DNA of 64,000 nucleotides from assembly GCA_002946415.1 (NCBI GenBank), contig NJPS01000042.1, positions 62,001-126,000 of the forward strand. Direction: 5' to 3'. Source of the DNA: Rutstroemia sp. NJR-2017a BVV2. Lineage: Eukaryota > Ascomycota > Leotiomycetes > Helotiales > Rutstroemiaceae. Position numbers and translations under genes: made by a program. This document shows, piece by piece, positions 1 through 12,300 of this stretch; within the stretch, counting starts at the first letter, position 1, and every line of letters begins with the position of its first letter. The notes below the pieces were generated by a model. That model had not been told where the DNA came from. It was given only the letters and a program-made list of their open reading frames with translations, and did not search any database.

Positions 1-523
1 TTCTGCCTAAGAGCATCTGCGACGACCAACTTATGGACTTCGACGCCTTGAAAGACAGCCAGTCTGGTCTTGGTACGGCAGCCGTCATTGTGATGGACAA
101 GAGCACGGACGTCGTTCGTGCCATTTCAAGATTGAGTCACTTCTACCGACACGAATCTTGCGGTCAATGCACACCTTGCAGAGAGGGTAGCAAGTGGACT
201 GAGCAAATCATGCAAAGATTTGAAAAGGGACAAGGTAGAGAACGTGAGATTGATATGCTGCAAGAGCTCACAAAACAAGTTGAGGGTCACACTATCTGTG
301 GTATGTATTAGTCTACTCAACTGTATGGAAATTTTGCTAATGATTATGTGCAGCTCTTGGAGAGGCTTTTGCCTGGCCTATTCAAGGTTTGATCAGACAT
401 TTCAGACCGGAGTTGGAGGCAAGGATGAAGTCATATGCTGAGAAGAATGGAGGTTCGGCTTTGGCTGGTGGTTGGTCTAACGATGCTTTAAGGCAAGGAA
501 AACTCATTGCACCTGGACAATAG
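1..523 (+). CDS. nuo51: NADH:ubiquinone oxidoreductase 51-kDa subunit, C-terminal part (gene cut by window edge)
   Basis: This is the end of the flavoprotein subunit of mitochondrial respiratory complex I (NDUFV1/NuoF family), which binds NADH, FMN and the N3 iron-sulfur cluster in the matrix arm. The frame is already open at base 3. The cluster motif CGQCTPC followed by REG is visible around bases 159-185, and the fourth cysteine ligand sits in TIC just before the intron. An intron at 301-353 (gtatgt...cag, branch site near gctaatg) splits an alanine codon, and the second exon gives [12 protein letters not shown] and ends at a TAG at 521-523. The last residues (KLIAPGQ) match the usual end of fungal homologues in style. 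Only the C-terminal third is present; the start lies outside the window. Identification is very safe because of the cysteine spacing. Confidence 0.95.
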
Positions 524-931
524 ACTTGGGGCGGGTTCGGATAGCTTGTTAATAGGCGCTGCTGTAAATGTATTTATTGAGATTCAGCAAAGGTGCTTTT
601 TTGATCACAAGCAATTCTTAAAGTTAACTCAACCTATCACATCAAATCTCGTGACGTTAACACCATCTACGTCTTCATTAGATAATATGGCCGAACTTAT
701 GTTGCACGTATCATGAAACCACACCGCCATTGGAAATCCCTGAGTACGCATATATTTCGAGAGGCACTAATGATGGATATCCCTAGCTAAGCGACTAATA
801 ATGCATGCATGCCACCTCAACTCTTTGACGGAACGAAAATAAAGAAAACTTGTACAAAGAGTACAAAAACAACCACCACGGCCACTCTCTAGAAAGATCT
901 CTCTTCTACTCACACGGTATGAAATAATAAG
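524..931. other. Intergenic, 3' flank of nuo51 and 5' flank of PEX11-like gene
   Basis: About 400 bases that must hold the terminator of the complex I gene and the promoter of the next gene. I see no coding signal, RNA gene or clear repeat. Confidence 0.5.
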
Positions 932-2268
932 ATGCCTCAATCACAGTCCTCGTTTGTGCGCTCAGCTAAGAAGTTTTACAAGAAATTGAGTTTCAGGGCG
1001 CTGCCGATAGCATCGATTTTTGGGATTGTTGGGGGGAATTTTGATGTGATGGCTTTGTTTAAGCAGACTGTTAGGTTCGCTTCCGATGCTGGTATGTCCT
1101 TCCTCTTCCTTTCAATAGTGGTTTTGTCATGTCTTCAAACGCTCTCAATCCCTTCCTGTCGCTATGTCATTCCCATTTTCTTCCCAGCCCCCTCATTTCA
1201 CGTGACGTACGTACATATCCACACACAAACTGACATTGCATCCTTAAAGCCGGTCTAGAAAGAACCCTCCGGTTCATTCAAGGGCTATGCCAAACCTTGG
1301 CTTTTTACCCGTTGTTGCTAGACACGTTATTGATGGGGAGAGGAAAGACACGATCGAGAACGAAGTGGGTTCGGGGGTGGGCGGGGAAAGGAAAAGGGGA
1401 TTTGTTCGCGGATGTACAGGAGGGATTGGGGAAAGCTAGAGGGGAATTGGCTTTGGGTAAGTTTTTCTGTGCGGGAATCTGTGTGCTTTGAGGATTGGGC
1501 GATGGGGGATGAAGTTGGGGTTGGTGGGTTTGGGTGAGGAGGGGTTGGAGGGGTCAAATTTAGCGGTGAGGATGTGTGCTAATCATCATTGATGTATAGG
1601 AAGACGGTATTTACGTTTCTTCAACTTCGTGGGACGTTTTGAGAAGGCATGGGATATCTTCAAGTACGACAGTGGATTGAGGATGTTGATCGGTGTGGGG
1701 AAGTCCGGGTTCATGGGTGCCTATTTGCTACGTAAGTTCTATTCATCTCAACCATCAACGCAACCGTCGCTAAATCATCTATGCAGTTGAAAGTTTGACC
1801 ATTGTAAGTTGTATCTAGCGTGGCTCAGATCCAATGCAGTGCGTAAGAGTACTAACACACTCACCCCAGCTGGACATGATGGGCGTCTACACCTCTCCCT
1901 GGGCAGAATTCCTCCTCGTCGAAGGCAACAAGTTCTGGTTCTACGCACTAGTTGTCTCCATCTTCGGCGAACTCTACGAACTTTGGTATATCTGCTTTAG
2001 CAGCTCTCAAACCGCAGCTACTAGCAAATCACGAACATCGGAGAAATCATCAACCGCCAGTTCGAAGGAAAAAACCAAGAGACAGTGGGAGAAGAGATCG
2101 AAGATTAAAGGTAGTGTGTTAAGAATCGTCGCCGATGCCGCGGATCTTTTCGTCCCCGGTGCGGTTACGGGTTGGATACCGACGGACCCGGGGGTTGTGG
2201 GTATTGCCACAATGATTGGCACAGTGTTGAGTTCGCGAGATTTATGGGAGAGGGCAGGAAGGAGGTAG
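932..2268 (+). CDS. PEX11-family peroxisomal membrane elongation protein
   Basis: PEX11 proteins bind and curve the peroxisomal membrane and drive peroxisome elongation and division. Five exons (932-1091, 1250-1456, 1600-1731, 1787-1803, 1870-2268) join in frame into about 304 residues. The family signs are an N-terminal amphipathic stretch followed by LERTLRFIQG (the counterpart of the GRDKTLR...Q segment of PEX11), an exon with RRYLRFFNFVGRFEKAW, a hydrophobic segment KFWFYALVVSIFGELYELW, a basic Ser/Lys-rich linker, and a C-terminal DLFVPGAVTGW / VVGIATMIGTVLSSRDLW block. The fourth exon is only 17 nt. The N-terminal 35 residues or so before MALFKQTVRFASD are poorly conserved in style, so a downstream start or another first exon is possible. 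It looks like the divergent PEX11C-type branch and not the main PEX11; that assignment is inferred. Confidence 0.8.
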
Positions 2269-2709
2269 GAAATGTGAGAGGACGGACAGGTTAAAAAAAT
2301 ATGGATGGATAGACGGATAGATTTTATGAGATATGGGCAATGGTGACGGATGATGATGGATGGTTGTATTCTGTGCAAAAGTTTCGCCCCTGACACCTTC
2401 TTTTCAAATGGATGTATGTATTTAGATTTTATATAAGCAAGATAACAATTTCGTACAGCTAAGAAGATGTATATATCTTGAGACAGAGTACCGTTCAGCT
2501 ATGCCTTTCATCTATCATGCATGTAACTCGTTCAAATCGTAGTGATCATAATGATTTGACAGATTAGACATCTATAAAGTCCGTTTAACGTCATGGAAAA
2601 GAGGGCGGACGGTATCGAAGATCATAGCCACTTGGAAAGTGTTGCAATACGAACTTTGATCACTTCCCAAAGAGGCCACTGCCCATCCACTCTCATTGTG
2701 AGAGATACC

Positions 2710-3427
2710 TTACACCAAGTCTTCCGCAGTTTGTGGGGGCTGCGATTCTTCGGCCACAGCAGGAGCACTGAATTCATCATCACGATACTGCAGCATCACA
2801 CCACCCTGCTCCTTAAGAAACGTGAACCCAACATTGAAGGTCGGGTTTTTGATTGGGAGAGCGATGATATATTGGAGACCCCTATTACACAACAATGTCA
2901 GACGTGATATCACCCGCATTTTAGGCTTTGAGCCAGACTTACATAGTTATGAAAGAAAGTACAATCGAAGGAACCACACGCCAAGTATCATAATTTTGCG
3001 TTACCCCCACAATCATTGTGATCATAAGAGTCATCGCAAGCAAGGCGTCGATGACATGAGTCGCCAAAGCTCCATTGGGTTTGACAGATAAAGTCTTCCT
3101 CCAAGTACCGCAGCTGATCTCGATGTCGACATGGAGCACTGAGGAGATGAAGGTGTGGAGGATGCGGAAGGTGTTGAAGATGATGCCGAACATGAGGAAG
3201 ACTTGGGCTGGGATGAAGTCCGGGCCGTACGCTTCTCGGACGAAGAGAATGAAGGCCGGGAGGGCGAAAGCGAAGTTTATGATGCGGAGAATGAGGACAT
3301 AGTTGATGGTGAAACGGCAGGTTCGCCCTCCACGTCTGAATTCACTGGGGAAGGCGGGAGGGTTGAGGGGCATGCGTTCGCTGTCTGTGGACTCCCTTGG
3401 GAGAGGTTGGTAGCCTGGTGAGCCCAT
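2710..3427 (-). CDS. Small four-helix integral membrane protein, function unknown
   Basis: Two exons (3427-2943 and 2881-2710, intron 2882-2942 with gtaagt donor and taatag acceptor) give about 218 residues. The first 35 residues are hydrophilic and start MGSPGYQPLPRES. Four hydrophobic segments follow: INYVLILRIINFAFALPAFI, a PAQVFLMFGIIFNTF segment, a HVIDALLAMTLMITMIVGV segment, and one that spans the splice junction (VVPSIVLSFITM joined to GLQYIIALPI). The C-terminal tail is short, acidic and proline-rich. The splice falls inside the fourth helix and preserves it, which supports the model. I do not recognise a named family. It is tail-to-tail with the PEX11-like gene. Confidence 0.7.
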
Positions 3428-4741
3428 GATGAAAGCTTGAGTGCTCGTGGATTTCTCTGGATTGAAGATTTGACGCGTATTATTTTGACAGAAACAACAA
3501 GAGTATTCTATGCAACTGAGCAGATACTTAAGATAAAAAATCCAAGCAATTGCTGGTGTCCTCTAGGCAACCAACATAGGATCCAACATAGGACCGCTAA
3601 GGCATAGGATGTTATCCAATGTACGTGAAACTGGGGCTACCACACAAAACTTACAAGACATTGTGTTGGTACGTAACAACGAGTCGCAATTGGACAAGGC
3701 AGAATGTAGACTTGACAATCTCCCGGCTAACCTTCGCTGTTGATGGACGAGAAAGGATTCGCTTGCACCATAAGGTTGTGGATGCCGCGTAGTCTCGCCA
3801 TAGCCACGATCTGCTTACCGAGGCCACCAATCCGTGCACCTCGTATTGCTGCAGATCTTCTTTATCTGACTTTGAATGCAGCGTATTGTTGGTGATGTAC
3901 AGGTAGATATTTGTAATGGCCAAGCTAAGCCTGTTCAGATCACTAAGAATGACGTGCACTGCCTTCCTATTGAAACAATAACAATGCTGAGCCTCGAGGC
4001 ATAATCTGGTCAAGAATGGGAATCTGAGGTCGTTAGAACAGCCATCAAACGTGTAAGAAAGCAACACCACTAGCCCTATGAGAGCTTGCCGTCACGTCCT
4101 CCCTCCCAGTCTTGGTCTAGCACCCAGGGGTTCTCCTAAGACCTTAGACCATATGTTACATTCACACTATGCACCTAGCCGTTGGATTGTTTCAAGCTAA
4201 TTTGTTCTTATTTATATATTTCCGCCCCGCTCGGCTGGCCTAAGCAACTGCTCCTCTGCTCATCAATAAGCACATATTTACGTCCAGCAAATCCATTGCG
4301 TATTCCTCTCAAGAATTGGTATATCCGTCATAAAAGTGATCCCCCAAAAGCAGAAGTAAGAAAGTAGATGTACCCCAAGCTAGAATATCTCACACAGGGG
4401 AATACCCGCCTTCGACACCGATTGCGACTGTTATTTCATAACCCCACCAATAAATAGGTAAAAAACACCGTTTAGCAAGAAATAAGCAAAGAATCCCTCG
4501 CTATGCATGAAATGCCCTGAAATATAATCCATCAGTCCAAAAACGCCCGTAGATAACCTCAGTATGAACTGAGGGAGACGAGAAGATGTAGAATATGATG
4601 CAAAGGGAGAATTGCAGAAGCCATGCTATAGTACCGTCGTAAGCTCTGCTTCTGAACGCCCCATTGAGCTGCAATGGCGGACGTTCGAGTCAACAAATCC
4701 CCATAATCAATTTCATTAGACGTTTCAATTCGTACACTCAT
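3428..4741. other. 1.3-kb intergenic stretch
   Basis: This lies between the promoter side of the small membrane protein and the 3' end of Cdc4. Open frames here (for example 3651-4070 on the minus strand) have no recognisable protein character, so I see nothing beyond flanking regulatory and UTR sequence. Confidence 0.4.
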
Positions 4742-7700
4742 TCACCCCGCCACATCGTCGTCTACAGCGACAATCCTATCGGTTTCATCATTCCCTGGGA
4801 GAAGAATACGGTGACCACGTTCCGACACTGGAACGCCATCGCGAGATGCGCCAAAATCAAGGACCTGCACAATTTGTTAATCAACAGCACATGACCGTGT
4901 TATGGACATGGTAACTTACCTCAACATATGTAAAATTGTCCCTCTGGACCGCAGCTACGCACCTGCGCTCATCAAATTTGACTTGCCATACACCGCTCAG
5001 ATCAGCCAACAAGTCTTTGATGCACTCGCCAGTCTTGACATCCCACATCTTCAGCGTACGATCAGATCCAGAAATTACTTTCTGTCCATCATGCTGAAAG
5101 CAAGTGATTGCTCCGGTATGAGCACTTAAAGTACTCTTACATACACCACTCTCGGGGTCCCAGATTCTCAGTGTTGAGTCAGCAGCAGCCGAAACAAGAC
5201 GATCATCACGTAGATCCAAAAGACCAACCAAAGATGTGTGTCCTTCAAGTGTGAAGAGACATGAACCAGTCTCGAGCGACCACACCTTAACGAATGTATC
5301 CATAGAGCCACTGATGCATCGGTTGCGTTTGTGATCTAGTACGACACTGTAAACTTTTGCATTGTGTCCTAGTAGTCGGTGAAGAACCTCCCCAGTAGAA
5401 ATTTTCCATACTCTTACGCTGGAGTCATAACTACCACTGACCAATGTATCTTGGTGTGCTGCAATAGCACGTACAGAGTGTGTATGACCGGCTAAGACGC
5501 GGACAAAATAAGGACAGTCGGCGTCGTTCGCTGGTGGGCCCGTTTGAATATATCGCTTATCTCCCTGCTCTGGGAGTCTCCAAACGCGCAATTGGGAATC
5601 TCGAGAGCCAGTGATGATAAGTGGTTTTTCGGGAACCATGATAGGCTTTCCACTCATAGTTTTGCCTGCCTCCGTAGGCATAAGAATCTGTAAACATCTC
5701 ACCGTGGAAGTGTGTCCGTGGAAGACTTGGGTACAAAGTCCCTTCTCAATGTCCCAAACTCGAACCGAACGGTCAGTTGAACCAGAAACGAGAACATTTC
5801 CTTCATACTGTAGGGCCCAGACACCTCCGTCGTGTCCCTCAAGCTTTTGACGTAGTGCCCCAGTTTTTGTATCGTAGACATGAATACAAGTATCATCACT
5901 ACCAGTCAGAATTTTCTCGTCGTCGAATTGAAGACATGTAATAACATGAGCTGGGTGGGCCTTGAATGCCATGTGATGCGGTTCAACCTTACGGTTCGTC
6001 CAGCTGTGGCGGAGGAAATAGTGACGACGGTACAAAGATTTAAAGAGGTGCAGTTTTCGCAACTCTGGCAGACCAATTTGAGGATCAGGAACTGCCAACG
6101 CAGCAGCACTGGCAGCGCTCATGGGGCCCTCAGATTTGTGATATCTTGCAGTGTGCGGATATTTAGCAACGAGCTCCTGTGCCCTTGCAGAGAAATCGTT
6201 ACCCGTAGCTCTTCGCTTCACACGCTCCGAACCCGTGCTCACGGTTGGTCGCTTTCGCTTGCTGACAATTCGTGGTCTCCTCGTCGAATCATTTCTGCTA
6301 GATCCAGCGACAGAAGGTTCCCCGTCGACCGATTTGGTGGTGTCCTTCACACTTAGATCCATCTCATAGCCGTCTGGTCCGTAAGGATCCTGCCACGCCC
6401 AGCCCTGGTGTATCGCCCGTTCAAGCTCGCCAGCTTGAAGCACGAATCCATCACGATCGAATAGCTCTTTCCATCCTGTTTCATTCGAGTCGATGACGTT
6501 CCTCCATCGCTTAGATACCTGTGCAGCACGGCACAAGTCTCGGTGATCCAGGTAGCTCAGAATATGAAGGCTTAATTCTGTCGGAAGTTCGTCGAGGAAA
6601 TCGCACTTAAGGGCAGGGTTGACGAAGTTTGCCACAGCTCGAAGAGTTTTCTTGGAACATCTCCGGCTCAGTTGATACATCATAAGGGTCTTCAGTTCAT
6701 TGGGCATTGAATCAAAAGTTTCCAACATTGAACCGATTTCCATGACCGTAGAGAATTGGGCGTGAATGCCTGCAGACGGGCGTCGGAGCCGCATATTGGC
6801 GGCTCTTGCTTTGGGTACGCGGAGTGTAAATTCGTCGATGTCCTGACTGTCAGCAGGCGAGCTCACTACATTATCAACGTTGTCAAATCCGGTAGGAGCA
6901 TCAGGGAACATATCGTCGGCCTGTAATTCTGCCGAAGTGAACGTTGGGGAAAGCCCTGGACTTGGCAGACTAGCATTTTGAGCAGCTGCCGTATTTACAT
7001 GAGGGCGCTGTCCTTCAATAAAATTTGTATCCGGTAATTCAGAAAGCTCAAGGTCTGATTCCGCAACGGGTGGTGTAGCAACAGCACTATTAAATGTCTC
7101 TCGACTAGCAGCCTGTAACGGGCTGGCTGGGTCCTCGAAGGAATCGTTCTGACTGAGACCTGACTGCGGTGTATATGAGCTGGCGAATAATCGAGATGCT
7201 TGTGGCCGTGGGAATTCTCTAGAAGACTCTACTTCTGACAAATCGGGAGTGGCAGGGAGATCGGACAGGCTTATTCCCAGCGCTAAATTGCGACGTCGAC
7301 TTTCTTGAAGCGTGTCCCTCGAGTGGCCTTTACGGAGTTCGGATATCTTCGAGCTACTTGGTCTTGAGGCACTCTGTATCGGAGATCTATGGCGATGATT
7401 AGACGGGCTTATCGTTTTCAACGCCTTCTTGGTATCATTCGTTGCACCATCTTGTTTGCTCGATCGTTCCCATTTATCACCCTCGACTTGGTCTGGGAAG
7501 GGCAGGTAAGATTTGGAGAGAGGGGAGCTCTTCGCATTCTGTTAATACCCAGAAGTTAGCCTAAGATGTGCAAACATTATATATGGAGCTAGTCAAACCT
7601 CGCGCACGACGCTCCGGAAGTCATCCTCCCCAAAATCAATCCGCTGTCCGTTAACCTCATACGAGAATTTAGCAAGCTCCGGCGGCGTCGGCTTCAGTGC

Positions 7701-8057
7701 GAGCGGATATTCTTTCGCATCGAGGGAGTCGAGTGATCGTGGGCTCTGGAAGAGGAGTGGCGGGTAGGATCTCTTAGTTGTAGTTGTAGTTGTGACGGTT
7801 TTTGTTTCTATGCAGTCCGCGAGCTCAACTTGTAGCCTCGAGGTGCGTTGAACCGCATCTTCTGCGTCTTCCCACCCGAGAGAGACAGTATGGCTTGAGC
7901 GAGGACGTCGAGTCTCCACGCTATGTTGTAGCATTTTCCCATTCGAGATAAACGGACTTGGGGAGGTATCAGGCACGAATTTCGGGCTGGCAGGCTCTTG
8001 GGATGTTTGTGTCGAGGCCACCCGTCGTTTACTGTGAGGTCTGTTTGGCGGATCCAT
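4742..8057 (-). CDS. cdc4: Cdc4-type F-box/WD40 substrate receptor of SCF ubiquitin ligase
   Basis: Cdc4/Fbw7 recruits phosphorylated proteins to the SCF (Skp1-Cullin-F-box) E3 ligase in the nucleus for ubiquitination; targets in other fungi are cell-cycle inhibitors and regulators. Three exons (8057-7599, 7538-4920, 4864-4742; introns of 60 and 55 nt) give about 1066 residues. The first exon holds a KTVTTTTTTKRSYPP block seen at the start of fungal Cdc4 proteins. Then come a long disordered region, a dimerisation-type segment (FDSMPNELKTLMMYQLSRRC, about residues 425-460), the F-box (FLDELPTELSLHILSYLDHR, about 466-512), a basic linker, and WD repeats from about 690, with HVITCLQF, HDGGVWAL, GSTDRSVRVWDI, STVRCLQI and a YFVRVLAGH segment that follow budding-yeast Cdc4 closely. 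The third exon supplies the end, VLDFGASRDG, equivalent to yeast ILDF. The first in-frame ATG at 8057 is preferred because exon 1 carries conserved sequence. Confidence 0.93.
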
Positions 8058-9906
8058 TGCGAAAGATGAAATGAGCCCGGGTTTGTGTGAAGTAGATGGC
8101 CACGGAAGGTCAGGACAAAATGCTGACTGGCCCCTCTCTTTTCACCTTAAACGCGTTTTGACACGAGGCTGGTGACACGCGAAGTTTTCCGCAACCTTTA
8201 TTCGACCCCTATAAACCCACGAGACCGACAACCATAGTATAGCCCAAAGATCCCAGGTCTGTAAAAAAGTATCGTGCGCGTGGCGGGGGATGGGTAGGTA
8301 AATGTTCGTGCAAACACACTATGTGGGTTCGGATTGAAGGCGATGTGGAAATGGAAGCGGGCGGATTTGCGAGGCGGGATGATAGCGTTGGACAAAGTTC
8401 GAGGGGTATTAGAATAAGAAAGGAAAAACGGTTTTACAGAGGAAATGATCTGAGTGAATGGTGGTGTGAAATACATTCATCGCCAGCGTTAGGAAAGTGG
8501 AGGTGGAGAATTCCCAAAGTTGTCGGCTATCCCGCTCAGAATTAGCGTTGATCAATGAGCATGCGATGAGCTTACAAGCGCACAGTACGTACACATGTGC
8601 TCGATCGAGTACAGGGCAATGTCATGTCATCCGAAGGAGGAAAGAATTTAAGATAATAAATAGGTAAAGGCTACAATCTACTTTGTATCTTACGGAGGAA
8701 CGAGGAACCCGGCCGTGGGATTGTTTCTATGCCTCCACCCAGTTGTTTTCTCTTCCCCAAGAAATCACAGTACTGTGCAGGTTTAACTGGTCTTTCGATC
8801 TCTTACCAGCCTTGGAATTTGCCGCAGTATCTGGGTGTTGAACGTCGCTGGTCGTTTGTGTTGCCACTGGTTTCGCATCTTCACGGAGGTTTTGGCATTA
8901 GAAAAAGGTAGACATACAGGAAGTAGTAAGCACTTATGCTATAAGGAGAAAGTCACCCCTTTATGCAGTGGTCATCTTTGCGGCTTGAAGACGGAATGTC
9001 GATGATCGACTAGAAGAAAGAGCGTCGGCCGTTCCGAGGTCGCCGGGAATATTTAGATGAGCGTCCTGGACACTCCTCATGCTGCTGTATAAGTCGTACA
9101 GTATGAAAAGCGTTCTGCTTCCATAAACACGAAAGAGGTTCTTTGTGTATGGCGACCCTCGATTAATACTTGATTCATGACATATTGCTCTCTTGGGTCT
9201 CGCCAAATGCTTTCCCGGACGGATACCTTGCAGTCATAGCATTGCATGCCGCCAGCGACCTCGATTGACTTACAGCTCATCCTCGAAAGGCTCACAAAAG
9301 AACTACTGCTTAGAGGTAAGGAAATTCGAGACTCTGTGTCATTCATCATGTTTGACGGAGGTATCCAGTGTTGGAACAGCCACCCAAGGTGCATCAAATA
9401 ACCGTTCAAACACCACCAGGAGCAGATGTCGAGATACTCCACCGGACTTGTCCCCTCTTCGGTTTCTCTACTCTTGTCTCCCAAAATGGCCATGTTTGGC
9501 CTCATAAGCAGTATCTTTGTGGAACTGGATGTTATCCTGACCACAGAGGCAATGAGGCGATCAAAGGATTTCACGTGGTGAAAATTTGAAAGTGAAGAAT
9601 ACTTTCTTAAAATACCTACCTTAAATGTCGCTACCGTTCTCTTGGTCCCACTTCCCCTCGTCCTGTGCCATCTCCCCTCAGTACCTACTTTACATCTCAC
9701 CCTATGATATCTCAAGTTTGAGTTCTCTGTCAATTCTTTTTATTTCAACCTATCCTCAACCCAACCTCAGTCATCTCTTAATAATTCAGACTTTGGCACA
9801 TGTGGATGATATATTGTACGGCCATACTTCACTGCCAACACCAAGCGAAGTCAACTTTTTCGGATTAAAGGCCATTTGAGCTCTGTACAGAAACTCGTTC
9901 TTCACT
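8058..9906. other. 1.8-kb divergent promoter region between cdc4 and hop1
   Basis: Both neighbouring genes start from this stretch. A 142-codon ATG-initiated frame exists on the minus strand (9505-9077) but has no recognisable domain and is overlapped by an open frame on the other strand, so I do not call it a gene. Confidence 0.4.
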
Positions 9907-12300
9907 ATGGGACCCAGGCTGCTCATGCGTCCTGCCAAAGGAATGCCACAACTTCAGCCTGCCATCAAAGCTGTTCCCAAACCAGTTCCAAAGCCCGCTC
10001 CAAAACCGAAGGGCAAAGCCGTGGCTGCAGTTGAATCTGCGAAGCCCATACAGGATGTTCTCCTCACTCAGCAGCATAGTTTCGAGCTTGTCAAAATCGG
10101 TATCAATGTCGCTGTGAGTACCTTGTCCCCCGAAGCCCCGCTGCATACTCTACTATCTGCTGATTAATTGTTCTTAGATTAGTCAATATGTCTTCGCAAG
10201 GTATGTTGAGCAAGTTCTGCCATTAACACTGCTAACGCCATGCCACTTGCAGACAGTTCTTCCCGAGCAATGTCTACCAGACACGAGTGTACGACGCGTC
10301 AATCAAAGGCTCGAGTTATGAGATGTTTATGAAGGGTTCCAACGTGCCTGCAAACTTCAACCCGAACAATACAAGCAGAGATATCATATCATTCAACTCT
10401 GTTGTTCGGGGTTCAGGCCATCCTGGAGTTGAAAAGTTACTTGATTGGCTGGTATTTGTATTTATTTGGGTCGACAAGGCAGATGTCGCTGACATGCTTT
10501 AGGAATTTGGCGTGGCCGCGGCAGTGAATGACAAGTGTCTAGCGAAACTCCAGCTCTCCCTGTACCATAAGGAAGTTACACCCGAACATCTCCTTGAAGC
10601 CTTCACAATGAGTTTTACATACAGCGAGAATGTCACTGGCATCCACGTTGCTACGTCCACATCAAGTCGGCCCAGCAAGAGCATCGAACTCGGGAAAGCT
10701 CAGGAAGGCCTGAGAGATCTCATCGTCCAGGTCATGAACAATACCCAACATATTGGATATAGATCAAGTCAGTATACGATCCACCTTCCTTTATTGACTA
10801 CTTCCAAGCTAACAAATGATGCAGCTGGACATAAAGTGAGTATGCAGTTGGTTTATAACCAAAACGAGCCTCCTAATTCCGAATATCGTGGTTTTTGTGC
10901 TGGAGGTACTTCTTTGTTGATACCAGACAAATCCGGATCTTTGATTGGTAACTTGGATACTGGAATACACAAGTATGGAAGTGCTGAACATTGGAGAAAC
11001 CATGCTAACATCTCAAGGCTCTCCATGGCATACTACAATGCACAGAGGTCCGCATCGTATATAAGAGAACTCGGAGATGCTACATCAGAGTTAGGTCAAT
11101 ATCTACCTGGCATGGGACATACTCAAGCTTCTTCATTGGCTACGGTTAGTGAAGGAACGCAGCAGACTACTATACAGTGGCTCAATCGCATTGTAAGTCT
11201 CGGGTACAATGATATGCTTGCACAACTGAACCAAGCTTTCAACTTTTGTCGCACACTTCCCCCAAAAAACATATCTGACAACGTTTATGCATTGACTGAC
11301 TATCATCAACAAGTCTCGCCGGAGAGATTCGGATTGTATGGACACACAATCAGTGTCAGAGCCGGGTCCTCTGGTACTAGGTTCTGGGGCGTCGGCCAGT
11401 TTTCATGACTTGGAAGACGGGGAGGTTGCTTGTGCGTGTAGGAATCACACTGATGAAGATAATTTGGTAAGCCAACGCTTTAAAGATCAAAGGAAATAGC
11501 TAAGATGAAGATTCAATGCATGCACTGTCGGTACTTTAGCCACAGTCAATGCTATGGATACAGAGTTGGGGGAGAGGAGCCATCAATCACAAATTTTGTG
11601 TGCTACAATTGCATTTGCGAAGAGGACAGGCCCAACATGACTAAACAGATCTATGATATCATAGTTCATAGACGCGCGATTTACTACTTCGAGAAATACG
11701 GCTTCGATTTGGTAGGTCTTAGCGATTACATGGGCAAGTCTTCCCAACAACTGGTCGTCTATGTATGCAGCACTAACCACAGCAGCAGACCTCATGATGG
11801 ATCAGACAATGGAGTTGGTCGATTCGTTGGTGTCAGAAGGAATCATCAAGAAAAGCTCTGGATCTTCTCAAGTGGCGTTCTGCTTCGGTGACATCGAGAA
11901 ATTGCGGCTCAAATACTTCGATCCAACCAAGCATATTACCTGTATCCAACCTGTAAGTCTTCTTTCTGCTAAGTGGCCATTCAAAGCGGTTTAGGTAAAA
12001 CCACTGATTTCTTCGTAGACCCGTAGGGCAGCCCTACACCAGGAAAGAAATTCTTCTACTCAAACAGTTGCCAGCGAGAACCAAGAACCGGTTGGTCCAT
12101 CACACAACATGCTGCAGAGCACCCAACCATTTGATGATGATAGAACAATGACGCCAAGTTCTTTGGGAAGTTCGTCACCAGAATTGTCTAGCACTCGCAA
12201 GCGTCTATGGAATGACGTTCTACCCAGTGCTTCCAAAAAGCGCCCTTGCAGGGAGCTTCTGGCAACTAGTCCTTTCAGCGTTCGATCAATCTACCCTTAG
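9907..12300 (+). CDS. hop1: Hop1-like meiotic chromosome-axis protein (HORMA + PHD + winged helix)
   Basis: Hop1/HORMAD proteins coat meiotic chromosome axes, promote double-strand breaks and bias repair to the homologue. Nine exons (9907-10113, 10178-10200, 10253-10451, 10503-10767, 10825-11192, 11314-11466, 11511-11733, 11786-11952, 12019-12300) join in frame into about 628 residues. A proline/lysine-rich N-terminus precedes the HORMA domain (about residues 50-255: LLTQQHSFELVKIGINVAIS, then YVFARQFFP, LLDWLEFGV, YTFSYSEN-like SFTYSENV, and a strand pair ending VSMQLVYNQNEPPNSEYRGF). After a linker comes a PHD finger (about 394-440) with CAC, CMHC, HSQC and CYNC zinc ligands, then a winged-helix-like region (SDYMG...DQTMELVDSLVSEGII). 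This HORMA-PHD-winged helix order is known from fungal Hop1 chromatin-binding regions. One intron appears to be GC-AG (11734-11785). The intron before the PHD cysteines is very short (38 or 44 nt depending on the acceptor). Confidence 0.88.

Noticed and set aside
3651..4070. 139-codon minus-strand frame between the membrane protein gene and cdc4
   Set aside because: No protein character and no supporting splice or start context.
6151..6369. Plus-strand frames opposite the cdc4 exon
   Set aside because: Shadows of the minus-strand coding sequence.
9077..9505. 142-codon ATG frame on the minus strand in the cdc4-hop1 gap
   Set aside because: No recognisable domain, signal or splice context, and the plus strand is open over part of the same bases; probably chance.
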